Source: Pseudanabaena mucicola str. Chao 1806 (GTDB lineage: Bacteria > Cyanobacteriota > Cyanobacteriia > Pseudanabaenales > Pseudanabaenaceae). Taken from it: DNA of 64,000 bases. The stretch's first letter is position 1. Each line of letters begins with the position of its first letter. This document shows, piece after piece, positions 43,794-51,846 of the stretch. The stretch spans positions 4,326,001 through 4,390,000 of the forward strand of contig NZ_CP097329.1 in the NCBI RefSeq assembly GCF_030323025.1, in the 5' to 3' direction. The notes beneath the pieces were generated by a model. It was given only the letters and a program-made list of their open reading frames with translations. It made no database searches and was not told the DNA's origin. Position numbers and translations under genes: made by a program.

Positions 43794-43844
43794 AAAGGGA
43801 AAAGGAAAAAGGAAAAAGGAAAACTAAGAAATAGGAGAAAAACA

Positions 43845-44117
43845 ATGACTAACCGCGAATTATTGAAACAACACATCGATCAACTTGACGACATAGACAT
43901 ACAGCAAATTTCTCAATTTGTTGAATTTCTAATATTTTGTCATCAAAAAAATCAAAGCGATCGCCAAACTGCTCAAGCAGTAAAAGAAGACCCTTTAATT
44001 GGATTATTTGCTGGATCTCCTAACCTTGCAACTCAATCTGAAGAAATATTAAATCAAAACATTCAAACCGACTCAGGATGGACATGGAAACCGCCATCGC
44101 AGATACAGGATTTGTAG
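43845..44117 (+). CDS. Antitoxin (partner of an interrupted PIN toxin)
   Basis: A 90-residue protein: RELLKQHIDQLDDIDIQQIS and FVEFLIFCHQKNQSD, then a disordered tail ending GWTWKPPSQIQDL. It overlaps the start of the following PIN pseudogene at 44084. The helix-rich N-terminal part resembles DUF2281-type antitoxins that occur with PIN toxins. A ribosome-binding site AGGAGA precedes the ATG. Confidence 0.7.
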   Translation: MTNRELLKQHIDQLDDIDIQQISQFVEFLIFCHQKNQSDRQTAQAVKEDPLIGLFAGSPNLATQSEEILNQNIQTDSGWTWKPPSQIQDL

Positions 44118-44480
44118 TCGCTTTACTCAATCGCTCAGACACAAGGCATCAGGATATCTTACCCATTTATCTCCAGCGATCGCAGATCCTCCTACCGCAA
44201 ACTGCCTTAGTCGAAACTGCTTATCTAGTTGGTTGAGATGTAGGCATATCAACAGTAGTCAGTTTCTTACAAGGAATCCCCAATAGTCGGTTTACTGTTA
44301 TTCCACTCATAGATTCAGACATTCCCAGAATCGCCGAAATATTAGCTAAATATGCAGATAGTTATATTGACTTCGTTGATGCTAGCGTTATGGCGATCGC
44401 AGAAAGATTAGACATTCAAACCGTCCTCACCATCGATCAAAGAGATTTCAGAATGTTTAGACCTAGACACTGTTCAAGTT
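44084..44480 (+). pseudogene. VapC-type PIN toxin gene with internal stop and IS in the 3' end
   Basis: The frame starting METAIADTGFVVALLNRSDT is a PIN domain, but TGA at 44234-44236 stops it after 50 residues. After this stop the same frame continues with SRFTVIPLIDSDIPRIAEIL, YIDFVDASVMAIAERL (catalytic acids) and TVLTIDQRDFRMFRPRH. The IS at 44481-45666 then cuts the last six or so codons. Joining the two copies of the target duplication restores the end as CSSFTLLP and a stop. So the gene carries two independent lesions. The replaced codon was probably CGA (Arg). Confidence 0.85.
44472..44480. repeat. Target-site duplication of the IS (left copy)
   Basis: GTTCAAGTT at 44472-44480 is repeated exactly at 45667-45675 on the other side of the IS, a 9-bp duplication. 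It falls within the end of the PIN toxin gene. Confidence 0.85.
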
Positions 44481-44489
44481 GGGAGCATC

Positions 44490-45416
44490 TCAATTAGGCA
44501 CTGAGTAAATATACTTAGAAGAATAGAAGTAGCCATTGAGATAAGCGCAACGATGTCTCAAAACTTGAGCAACATTGTTTTTATTCCACTGAGCACCCGA
44601 AATCTTGACCCGACGACCAATTTGTTTAATCGACGATTCAACTGAGCCAGAGCCAATGGTAAGTCCCTGTTTCTGTAGATAACCATACTCAGGAATACGA
44701 TGGTGATGATTGCGTAAATAAGCCAGAAAATTGATAAATCGTTTGGATGTACACCCTGCAAATAGGTCAATAGCCTGCTCAACATCACCTTGCCATAGCA
44801 AATCTTCTACCTTGTCTAGACGACGCAAAGAACCACCAACAGCGTAAAGATGTTCTTTCAAATGATACCAGTCCAATATTTCAAACCTTTGCTCTGATGG
44901 CGCTATGGCAGCAAATAAGTTCCAGATCCCGTCATGCCCATCACCCAAACAAGAGAATATTTCAGCCAATGGTTGTTTTTGTACCCAATCAACCAAACCT
45001 TGGTTATCGAGAAAATAAGCTGCTATTGTGCCTTGAGCATTTACGGCTTTGTAATCTTTCCACTCACACTTTTTTCCTTTCTCAGTTCGCAATCTCACTT
45101 TACCGCCATCGATACTCATTTCTTCAACGGTTTTGGTGATGCTCATCTCTGGAAATTCCTGTTTCTGGACTAATCTCTGTTGGCTGCTATGGCTAATCTT
45201 GATTCCTGTTAATTCGGCAATATTTGCTTCCGTTCTGGCGTATGACTCACTGGCACTTACCAATAGGCAGCATTTTTCTAGTTGGGGACTCAATCTCGCT
45301 CTTGCTTTTACTTGCAACTTCTTTGCTTGCTTGCTCTTCAGTTTGAGTTCACCAATGCAGCTTTTTAGTTTTCTTTCTTTCCCTGCTTTTGTCCCACTGC
45401 TTTTTTCGACAAAAAA
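44490..45416 (-). CDS. ISKra4-family transposase, second frame (orfB)
   Basis: The catalytic part of the transposase. The frame is open upstream of the first possible start (45317): it begins with NFFVEKSSGTKAGKERKLKS right at the run of seven T. That shows that it is read by -1 frameshifting from orfA rather than initiated independently. Visible features are KARARLSPQLEKCCLLVSA, the DDE-like acids in EEMSIDGGKVRLR, CLGDGHDGIWNLF and ILDWYHLKEHLY, and finally GSGSVESSIKQIGRRVKISG. The C-terminal end lies inside the left terminal repeat. Confidence 0.88.
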   Translation of the reverse strand, partial: FFVEKSSGTKAGKERKLKSCIGELKLKSKQAKKLQVKARARLSPQLEKCCLLVSASESYARTEANIAELTGIKISHSSQQRLVQKQEFPEMSITKTVEEMSIDGGKVRLRTEKGKKCEWKDYKAVNAQGTIAAYFLDNQGLVDWVQKQPLAEIFSCLGDGHDGIWNLFAAIAPSEQRFEILDWYHLKEHLYAVGGSLRRLDKVEDLLWQGDVEQAIDLFAGCTSKRFINFLAYLRNHHHRIPEYGYLQKQGLTIGSGSVESSIKQIGRRVKISGAQWNKNNVAQVLRHRCAYLNGYFYSSKYIYSVPN

Positions 45417-45583
45417 ATTCCCACGTTTGGGCTGACATTTTCTAGCATTTGCTCCCGTACCGCTATTTCTATTCCTTCTAGTGTTTTCAATTGCTCAGCA
45501 TCTTTTGCTTCTGCATTACGATACAAGATTTCTGCTATCTCTCTGGTGCAGGCTTCGAGTCTTTCTTTTTCTTCTGGTGTCAT
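45365..45583 (-). CDS. ISKra4-family transposase, first frame (orfA)
   Basis: The N-terminal 72 residues: MTPEEKERLEACTREIAEIL, EQLKTLEGIEIAVREQMLEN and VSPNVGIFLSKKAVGQKQG. At 45405-45416 the minus-strand sequence T TTT TTG in the orfA phase is a canonical X XXY YYZ slippery heptamer. A -1 shift there joins VSPNVG to NFFVEKSSG of orfB, giving a product of ordinary ISKra4 length. Without shifting, a 72-residue protein is made. Confidence 0.85.
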   Translation of the reverse strand: MTPEEKERLEACTREIAEILYRNAEAKDAEQLKTLEGIEIAVREQMLENVSPNVGIFLSKKAVGQKQGKKEN

Positions 45584-45666
45584 TTGCTTTGACTAGATAA
45601 CTTTTTTCTATTTTATCTCTCTTTTGCCTTAAGTATTTCTACTCAGTGCCTAATTGAGATGCTCCC

Positions 45667-45866
45667 GTTCAAGTTTTACACTTCTGCCGTGAACACTAGG
45701 CTTGGGCAAAGCATTACCCAATGTAGAGGATCTCAGAAATTAGAGATTGTGGCGGGAATGCTATGCCCCTACAGCGATATCATGTTTTGCAAATCTAATT
45801 TCAAAGCTATAATCATGAAATCTTTAGTTGAAGTTCAAGTTTTACACTATTACCATGAACACATTA
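45667..45866 (+). repeat. Short direct repeat downstream of the IS
   Basis: GTTCAAGTTTTACACT followed by TGCCGTGAACAC at 45667-45699 recurs as GTTCAAGTTTTACACT and ACCATGAACAC at 45834-45866. The stretch between (about 130 bp) has no gene. It may be the product of a small duplication. Confidence 0.6.
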
Positions 45867-46096
45867 CTCAAACCATCCACCTTAATCCCCAAAGGGCTGC
45901 AATATCGCAAAATCGCAAAATCGGCAACCTTACCCTATTCAAGTTTACCGATGAATTAGGCGATCGCCTGCAAACCCTACTTGACCGTAAAAAAGCAGAC
46001 ACCCTAACCAACCAAGAAAGCCTTGAACTAGAAGCAATCGGCGAACTTGATGAAATTTTTAGTTACATTAATGCAGCGATCGCCTCGTTCAGTTAA
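45855..46096 (+). pseudogene. Small cyanobacterial gene with a frameshift
   Basis: The start MNTLLKPSTLIPKGLQYRK (45855) is in one frame. The rest, NLTLFKFTDELGDRLQTLLD, TLTNQESLELEAIGELDEIF and SYINAAIASFS, is in another. The shift falls in a run AAAATCGCAAAATCGG, where a small slip would change phase. Joined, the product would be a helical protein of about 80 residues resembling small proteins encoded before HNH or toxin genes in cyanobacteria. I cannot tell a biological frameshift from a sequencing error. Confidence 0.55.
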
Positions 46097-46140
46097 GTCT
46101 AGTTATAATATTAAGAAAATCCAAACAAAAATAACCATAT

Positions 46141-46362
46141 ATGCCTCCAATCACCATTGAAGAGCGCCTATCCATACTTGAAACTGAAGTTAGCAAATTA
46201 AAAATTTCATTTATGACTATCCCCCAACCCATCAAACCTTGGTGGGAAGAAATCATTGGTGTATTTGCAAATGATCCTGCTTTCGATGAAGCAATTGCGA
46301 TCGGTCGTGAATACCGCAAATCTTGGAAGGATACATTTGAACTAGACAGAGAAAAAGAATAA
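46141..46362 (+). CDS. Antitoxin of a broken PIN pair
   Basis: A 73-residue protein: TIEERLSILETEVSKLKISF, a short coiled coil, then PWWEEIIGVFANDPAFDEAI and AIGREYRKSWKDTFELD. This is the C-terminal pattern of cyanobacterial VapB-like antitoxins that pair with FitB-type PIN toxins. The stop overlaps the toxin start codon as TAATG. Confidence 0.75.
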   Translation: MPPITIEERLSILETEVSKLKISFMTIPQPIKPWWEEIIGVFANDPAFDEAIAIGREYRKSWKDTFELDREKE

Positions 46363-46784
46363 TGTATTTTCTCGATACAGATCATCTTAGCGTAATTGAA
46401 CGAGGTGGAATCATCGCGCAAAAGCTAGTTAGCAGATTAGCAACAGTATCTCTAGCAGATATAGCAGTCACGATCATCACCTATGAAGAACAAACTCGCG
46501 GGTGGCTAGGTTACATTGCCAAAGCCAATAGCTTAGAAGATCAAATTATTGCCTACCGCAAATTAGAAAAACATATCGCCACATTTTCCAGATTGCAGAT
46601 AATTGGATTTGATAACGACTCAGCAAATATATTCAGAGAATTGAGAGCAAATTATCCTTGATTAGGAACAATGGACTTAAAAATTGCCGCGATCGCAATT
46701 TCTAAACAAGCAACTTTACTCACTCGCAACCTATCTGATTTCCAGAACATTAGCGGCTTACAATTTGAAGATTGGACAAATTAG
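46362..46784 (+). pseudogene. VapC-type PIN toxin gene with one internal TGA
   Basis: MYFLDTDHLSVIERGGIIAQ is a PIN start. The frame is closed at 46659-46661 by TGA just after RANYP, then continues LGTMDLKIAAIAISKQATLL, TRNLSDFQNISGLQFEDW and a natural stop at 46782-46784. Intact relatives read R-(I/L)-GT-x-D at this place, so the TGA replaces an Arg codon, most simply CGA. The acidic residues of GTMDL are needed for catalysis, so the truncated 99-residue product should be inactive. Confidence 0.85.
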
Positions 46785-46829
46785 TCAGTTAATTTCAGTT
46801 TCTAATCCCTGAGATAATCACTTAATAAT

Positions 46830-49800
46830 ATGGAAATACAATCAGCTAATTTTGGATTTTTGCGCCAACATGACCTCGCCCTCGTGCAAATTGCAACCCA
46901 CGCTGAACGCTATTTCCATGACGACAGCAACACCTGCATCATCAAACTACGTCAATATGCCGAACGCCTCGCCAAACTGATCGCCGCCAACACAGGGCTA
47001 TACCAAGCACCAGACGAAGCCCAAGCCGAACTCCTCAAAAGATTAAAACTAGAAGGCATCCTTTCCAGCGAAGTCGCTGACCTCTTCCATTCCATTCGCA
47101 TCTCAGGCAACAGAGCCGTCCATAACTTCCGCAATACCGATCGCCAAGAAGCCCTCACCCTCCTCAAAAACGCTCGACATTTAGGAATCTGGTTTCATCG
47201 CACCTTTAAGGACAAAAATTTTAAAGCTGGCGCATTCATTCCCCCCGCCTTACCCATTGAGGCCACTGCCGATTTACAAGCCGAAATTGCGAGATTGCAA
47301 GAGATCGTCACGGCAACCCAGTCCGCCGCCGAGCGATCGCGCCTCGAAGCCGAACAAAAAGCGATCGCCCTCATGTCTGCGGAAGAAAAAGCCCGTCAAG
47401 CCCTAGCAGAAAAGCAACTATGGGAACAGATGGCGATCGAGACAGAACAAAAGCTATCTCAACAAATCACCAATCACGCTGTCACGCCCAAACAAACCGC
47501 CGAAATCATCAAGCGATCGGAAATCGCGGCTCAAAATATCGATCTCGATGAAGACCAAACCCGTCAGATTATCGATCAAAAATTACGCGATCGCGGTTGG
47601 GAAGTGGACAGCCAAAACCTACGCTATAGCCAAGGCATACGCCCCACCAAAGGCAAAAACATCGCCATCTCTGAATATCCCACTAGTGACGGTATTGCCG
47701 ACTATGCCCTATTCATCGGTTTACGCTGTGTCGCCATGATCGAAGCTAAGAGGCGGCGCAAAAATGTTATGGATGCGATCGCGCAAGCAGAAAGGTATGC
47801 GAAGGGGTATCGCCCTCACCCCCCAGCCCCCTCGCCCTTAATGGGAGAGGGGGAGCAATCTCAAAGTCCCTCTCCCAAGGAGGGAGAGGGATTTAGAGTG
47901 AGGGCAGAAGTTCAAGTTCCTTTTGTATTCGCGACCAATGGGCGCGGCTATCTCAAACAATTGGAAACCGAAAGCGGCATCTGGTTTCGCGATATTCGCA
48001 AGTCTACCAATCACAGCCGAGCGCTGATCGACTTCTACACTCCCGATGGGCTAGAAGCCTTATTGACAATGGATCGGAAAACTGCCCATGAGAAATTAAA
48101 AAATACTAGCTTCAACTTTGGATTCAATCTCTATCCACACCAACGCGCTGCCATTGAGAAGATCGAAGAATGTCTCGAACAAGATCAGCGATCGATGCTA
48201 GTGGCGATGGCAACAGGCACAGGCAAAACTAAATTAGCGATCGCCCTTTTGTACCGTTTACTCTCCACCAAACGCTTTCGCCGTGTCTGCTTTGTCGTCG
48301 ATCGCAGCGCCCTCGGCAACCAAACCGCCGATGAATTTAACACCACCAAAGTAGTTACAACCAAAACCTTCACCGATATTTTTGGCTTAAAAGGTTTAAA
48401 AGACATCGATCCTGAATCAGAAACCAAAGTCCATATCTGCACGATTCAAGGCTTAGTCAAGCGCGTACTCTATGCCAAAGAGAATGGCGATATTCCACCC
48501 ATTGACCAATATGATTTGATTCTCATTGATGAATGTCATCGTGGCTATTTACTCGATCGCGAAATGTCCGACGCTGAGTTAAGCTTCCGCAACCAAGATG
48601 ATTACATCTCCAAATATCGCCGAGTCTTAGAACATTTCGATGCCGTCAAGATCGGCTTAACTGCTACACCCGCTTTACATACCAAAGTAATTTTCGGCGA
48701 ACCGATTTATACCTATAGCTACCGCGAAGCCGTCATCGACGGCATCCTGATCGACCATGAACCACCGATTCAGATCGGCACATTGCGAAGTAAGTCAGGT
48801 ATCAAATTTGAAGTCAATGAGGAAGTGCCCCTTTACAACACCGTTACAGGTGAAATTGACCTCAGCAACACTCCCGACGAGCTAAATTTTGATGTCGAGA
48901 AGTTTAACAAAAAAGTAATTACGGTTCCTTTTAATCGGGCGATCGCTCAAGAATTAGCCGTCCGCATCGATCCCATGTTAGATGAAAAAACGTTGATTTT
49001 TGCAGCTAATGATAGTCATGCCGATACAATCGTCACAGAACTCAAACGTGCTATGCAGCAACGATATGAAGAAATGGACAACGACGCAATTCAAAAAATT
49101 ACAGGCGCTCCCGAATTAGCCGATCGCATCAGCACTTTAATTCGTTCTTTCCGCAATGATTCCTTACCAAAAATTGCTGTCACCGTCGATTTGCTCACCA
49201 CGGGAATTGATGTTCCTAAAATTTGCAACCTTGTATTTGTGAGGCGGGTCAATAGCCGCATTCTCTACGCGCAAATGCTTGGCAGAGCCACACGACGTTG
49301 TGATGAGATAGGCAAAGAGACATTTAAGATTTTTGATGCTGTCGATATCTATGCAAATATGCAAGAAGTCAGCGACATGAAGCCTGTCGTCGTCGATCCC
49401 AAAATCTCTTTAGCGCAGTTATTTGATGAATTAATTCAAGTTGCCGATCCCCAACATCAAAAAGTGATTCGCGATCAAATCATCGTGAAATTACGACAAA
49501 GATTATCAAAGATGAACGATCGATCGAAAGAACACTATGAAGCAAACCTAGGAGAAACACCAGAAACCAGTTTTAACAAGTTTCGTACCAGTTCTTTAGA
49601 GTCAATTGTGGCATGGATCAAAGCAAACCCACAACTTGGCAAACTATGGGACTGGAATCCTGAATACGAAGGAACTTGGATTCCCATCTCTGAGCATCAT
49701 GATGAGGTAATCTCCGTGAATCGAGGCTATGGCAAAGGCAAAAAACCCGAAGATTATTTAGATGGATTTATAGACTATATTCGAAATAATCCCAATCAGA

Positions 49801-50249
49801 TTGCCGCGCTAACAGTAGTTTTACAGCGTCCCCGTGAGTTAACCCGCGCCCAATTGCGAGAATTGCGCCTAGAAATTGATAGGATGGGCTACTCAGAAAC
49901 CTATTTGCAGCAAGCATGGCGAGATACTAAAAATGAAGACATAGCTGCTTCGATCATTGGGTTTATCCGTCAGGCGGCTCTAGGCGATCCTCTCATTCCC
50001 TATGAAGATCGAGTTAAAAGTGCGCTCAGGCGGATCTTAGCGAAAAAAGCTTGGACTGAGCCACAGCGTAAATGGTTACAACGTATTGGCGAACAGATTA
50101 CAAAAGAGATTGTGGTTGATCGTGAAACCTGCGATCGCGAACCATTTCAATCTAGTGGTGGATTTAATCGGCTAAATCGCATTTTTGATGGACAATTAGA
50201 AACTATTTTGGGAGATCTAAACGAGGAGATATGGCAAAAAACAGCTTAA
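46830..50249 (+). CDS. hsdR: Type I restriction-modification motor subunit
   Basis: Restriction and translocation subunit of 1139 residues. In order: a DUF4145-like helical N terminus (about 20-110), a coiled coil (about 145-230), a PD-(D/E)xK nuclease (about 285-320, with GIADYALFIGLRCVAMIEAK), a SF2 helicase (Walker A ATGTGKTKLAIALL near 460, Walker B LIDECHRGY near 566, motif VI MLGRATRRCDE), and an EcoEI-type C-terminal domain. Unusually, about 31 residues (RPHPPAPSPLMGEGEQSQSP and beyond) interrupt the link between nuclease and helicase. They come from a repeat element inserted in frame at 47813-47904. hsdM overlaps by 19 bp; hsdS is 3.4 kb upstream. Confidence 0.94.
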   Translation: MEIQSANFGFLRQHDLALVQIATHAERYFHDDSNTCIIKLRQYAERLAKLIAANTGLYQAPDEAQAELLKRLKLEGILSSEVADLFHSIRISGNRAVHNFRNTDRQEALTLLKNARHLGIWFHRTFKDKNFKAGAFIPPALPIEATADLQAEIARLQEIVTATQSAAERSRLEAEQKAIALMSAEEKARQALAEKQLWEQMAIETEQKLSQQITNHAVTPKQTAEIIKRSEIAAQNIDLDEDQTRQIIDQKLRDRGWEVDSQNLRYSQGIRPTKGKNIAISEYPTSDGIADYALFIGLRCVAMIEAKRRRKNVMDAIAQAERYAKGYRPHPPAPSPLMGEGEQSQSPSPKEGEGFRVRAEVQVPFVFATNGRGYLKQLETESGIWFRDIRKSTNHSRALIDFYTPDGLEALLTMDRKTAHEKLKNTSFNFGFNLYPHQRAAIEKIEECLEQDQRSMLVAMATGTGKTKLAIALLYRLLSTKRFRRVCFVVDRSALGNQTADEFNTTKVVTTKTFTDIFGLKGLKDIDPESETKVHICTIQGLVKRVLYAKENGDIPPIDQYDLILIDECHRGYLLDREMSDAELSFRNQDDYISKYRRVLEHFDAVKIGLTATPALHTKVIFGEPIYTYSYREAVIDGILIDHEPPIQIGTLRSKSGIKFEVNEEVPLYNTVTGEIDLSNTPDELNFDVEKFNKKVITVPFNRAIAQELAVRIDPMLDEKTLIFAANDSHADTIVTELKRAMQQRYEEMDNDAIQKITGAPELADRISTLIRSFRNDSLPKIAVTVDLLTTGIDVPKICNLVFVRRVNSRILYAQMLGRATRRCDEIGKETFKIFDAVDIYANMQEVSDMKPVVVDPKISLAQLFDELIQVADPQHQKVIRDQIIVKLRQRLSKMNDRSKEHYEANLGETPETSFNKFRTSSLESIVAWIKANPQLGKLWDWNPEYEGTWIPISEHHDEVISVNRGYGKGKKPEDYLDGFIDYIRNNPNQIAALTVVLQRPRELTRAQLRELRLEIDRMGYSETYLQQAWRDTKNEDIAASIIGFIRQAALGDPLIPYEDRVKSALRRILAKKAWTEPQRKWLQRIGEQITKEIVVDRETCDREPFQSSGGFNRLNRIFDGQLETILGDLNEEIWQKTA
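47813..47904 (+). repeat. Interspersed repeat (family H) inserted in frame in hsdR
   Basis: CCCTCACCCCCCAGCCCCCT at the left and GGGATTTAGAGTGAGGG at the right, with an inner hairpin built on GGGAGAGGG and CCCTCTCCC. A related element lies at 53133-53283 between gap and arsJ. It adds about 31 residues to HsdR without breaking the frame. Confidence 0.75.
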
Positions 50250-51781
50250 CAAGCAACAAAAATAATCAAAAAGTTACCGACAATATTGTTGCAAAGCTTT
50301 GGAATCTTTGTAATATTCTGCGAGATGATGGGGTCACGTACAACGAATACGTTACAGAATTAACATTTTTATTGTTTTTAAAAATGTTGGAAGAGACGGG
50401 GAAAGAGGATCGTTTACCTAAAAAATATCGTTGGTCTGAGTTGAATCATCGTGAAGGCAATGAACAACTTGATTTTTATAGAAAACTTCTAGTGGAATTA
50501 GGCAGCAAACCAGATAATACCAGCGTTTCTTTAGAAGATGAAGTAGAAATTAGAGATCCTATGGTGCAGTCAATTTTTGATGCTGCTCAGACGAAGCTAA
50601 GAAAACCGACCAATCTCAAAGCGCTGACCAATGCGATCGATAAACTAGATTGGTTTGATGTAAGAGAAGAAGTAGACGAGGATACTCAGGATAAAAGCCC
50701 TCAAGAAGATTCCGATAAATTTGGTGATCTCTATGAAGGTTTGTTAGAAAAGAATGCTGCGGACAAAAAATCTGGAGCAGGACAATACTTTACACCGCGC
50801 CCTCTCATTGATACGATCGTCAAACTGATTAAACCCCAAGCAGGAGAAGTTATTCAAGATCCCGCCGCAGGCACAGGTGGATTCTTAGTTGCAGCCGATC
50901 ATTACATCAAAAAACATACAGATAATTTATTTAAACTCAATTCTAAACAATCATATTTTCAAAGCCACGAAGCATATCGAGGTTTGGAGCTAGTACCAGA
51001 TACTCATCGACTCTGTTTAATGAATTTGTTATTACACGGTATTGAAAACGGAGTAAATCAGGGTGATAGCCTCTCCCCTGATGGTGAAAAGCTAGGCAAA
51101 GCCGATGTGATCCTCACCAATCCACCCTTCGGCACAAAAAAAGGCGGCGGTCGTCCCACTCGTTCTGACTTCTCCATCACCGCCGAAACTTCCAATAAAC
51201 AACTTGCCTTCGTCGAGCATATCTATCGCGCCCTCAAAACCAATGGCAGAGCCGCCATAGTTCTTCCTGATAATGTTCTCTTTGAAGACAACACAGGCAG
51301 AAAGTTAAGACAGGAATTAATGAATCTCTGCGATCTCCATACAATTTTGCGATTGCCCACAGGCATCTTCTATGCCCAAGGCGTGAAAACCAATGTGCTA
51401 TTTTTGACACGTGGCAAAAGCGATCGCGGCAACACCAAAGCCGTCTGGGTATACGATATGCGAGCCAATACCAACACCTTCGGTAAAACTCGCCAACTGA
51501 CGCTTACCGACTTTGCCGACTTTGAAGCCGCCTTTGGTGACGACCCCTACGGTAAATCCCCACGCATCGACCAAGGCGAAGAAGGGCGCTTCCGTTGCTT
51601 TACCCGCGAGCAAATTAGCGATCGCAATGACAACCTCGATATTGCTTGGCTCCGCGATACTAGCGACGATCCTGAAGATGAAATGACCGAACCTGAAGAG
51701 ATTGCATTAGCGATCGCTACCCATTTAAAAAATGCACTAGCGGCGATCGGAGGCTTGATGGAAGAATTGGGAGATAGCTAA
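50231..51781 (+). CDS. hsdM: Type I restriction-modification DNA methyltransferase subunit
   Basis: N6-adenine methyltransferase subunit. Residues about 10-130 form the HsdM N-terminal helical domain (LWNLCNILRDDGVTYNEYVT). The SAM motif I reads DPAAGTGGFLVAA near residue 211, and the catalytic motif IV NPPFGTKKGGG near 297. The target-recognition-side C terminus (NTFGKTRQLTLTDFADFEAA) is complete. At 516 residues it is standard. Its start overlaps the hsdR end by 19 bp, so both are translated from one mRNA. With hsdS it can make an M2S methylase; all three genes look intact. Confidence 0.95.
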   Translation: MAKNSLTSNKNNQKVTDNIVAKLWNLCNILRDDGVTYNEYVTELTFLLFLKMLEETGKEDRLPKKYRWSELNHREGNEQLDFYRKLLVELGSKPDNTSVSLEDEVEIRDPMVQSIFDAAQTKLRKPTNLKALTNAIDKLDWFDVREEVDEDTQDKSPQEDSDKFGDLYEGLLEKNAADKKSGAGQYFTPRPLIDTIVKLIKPQAGEVIQDPAAGTGGFLVAADHYIKKHTDNLFKLNSKQSYFQSHEAYRGLELVPDTHRLCLMNLLLHGIENGVNQGDSLSPDGEKLGKADVILTNPPFGTKKGGGRPTRSDFSITAETSNKQLAFVEHIYRALKTNGRAAIVLPDNVLFEDNTGRKLRQELMNLCDLHTILRLPTGIFYAQGVKTNVLFLTRGKSDRGNTKAVWVYDMRANTNTFGKTRQLTLTDFADFEAAFGDDPYGKSPRIDQGEEGRFRCFTREQISDRNDNLDIAWLRDTSDDPEDEMTEPEEIALAIATHLKNALAAIGGLMEELGDS

Positions 51782-51846
51782 GAAAAAAGAGAACTAGCTA
51801 TGGGCAGTTAATCCTAAATACAGCTAATTTTCGACAAAGTGATCGC

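Larger units (their letters stand above)
43300..43823 (+). repeat. Direct repeat of the hsdS 3' end flanking a truncated TA pair
   Basis: GAGCCAGCATCGGTACTGTT and the following purine-rich run occur at 43300-43355 and again at 43763-43823 with a single mismatch (GGAACA versus GGCACA) in the first 35 bp. The 463-bp period contains the antitoxin at 43396 and the broken VapC at 43617. It looks like an insertion or rearrangement that duplicated the hsdS tail. Confidence 0.75.
44481..45666 (-). mobile_element. Complete ISKra4-family insertion sequence, 1186 bp
   Basis: Bounded by near-perfect inverted repeats of about 36 bp: GGGAGCATCTCAATTAGGCA and onward at the left (44481-44516) and its inverse at the right (45630-45666), with a one- or two-base difference. 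A 9-bp target duplication flanks it. Inside are two overlapping reading frames on the minus strand that together make an ISKra4-like transposase through a -1 frameshift. Complete ends and clear duplication indicate a fairly recent, possibly active insertion. A remnant of a related element lies at 9265-9406. Confidence 0.92.

Noticed and set aside
45659-45854. Long N-terminal extension of the small gene at 45855-46096
   Set aside because: Starts inside the terminal repeat of the IS and crosses a duplicated stretch; not protein-like.
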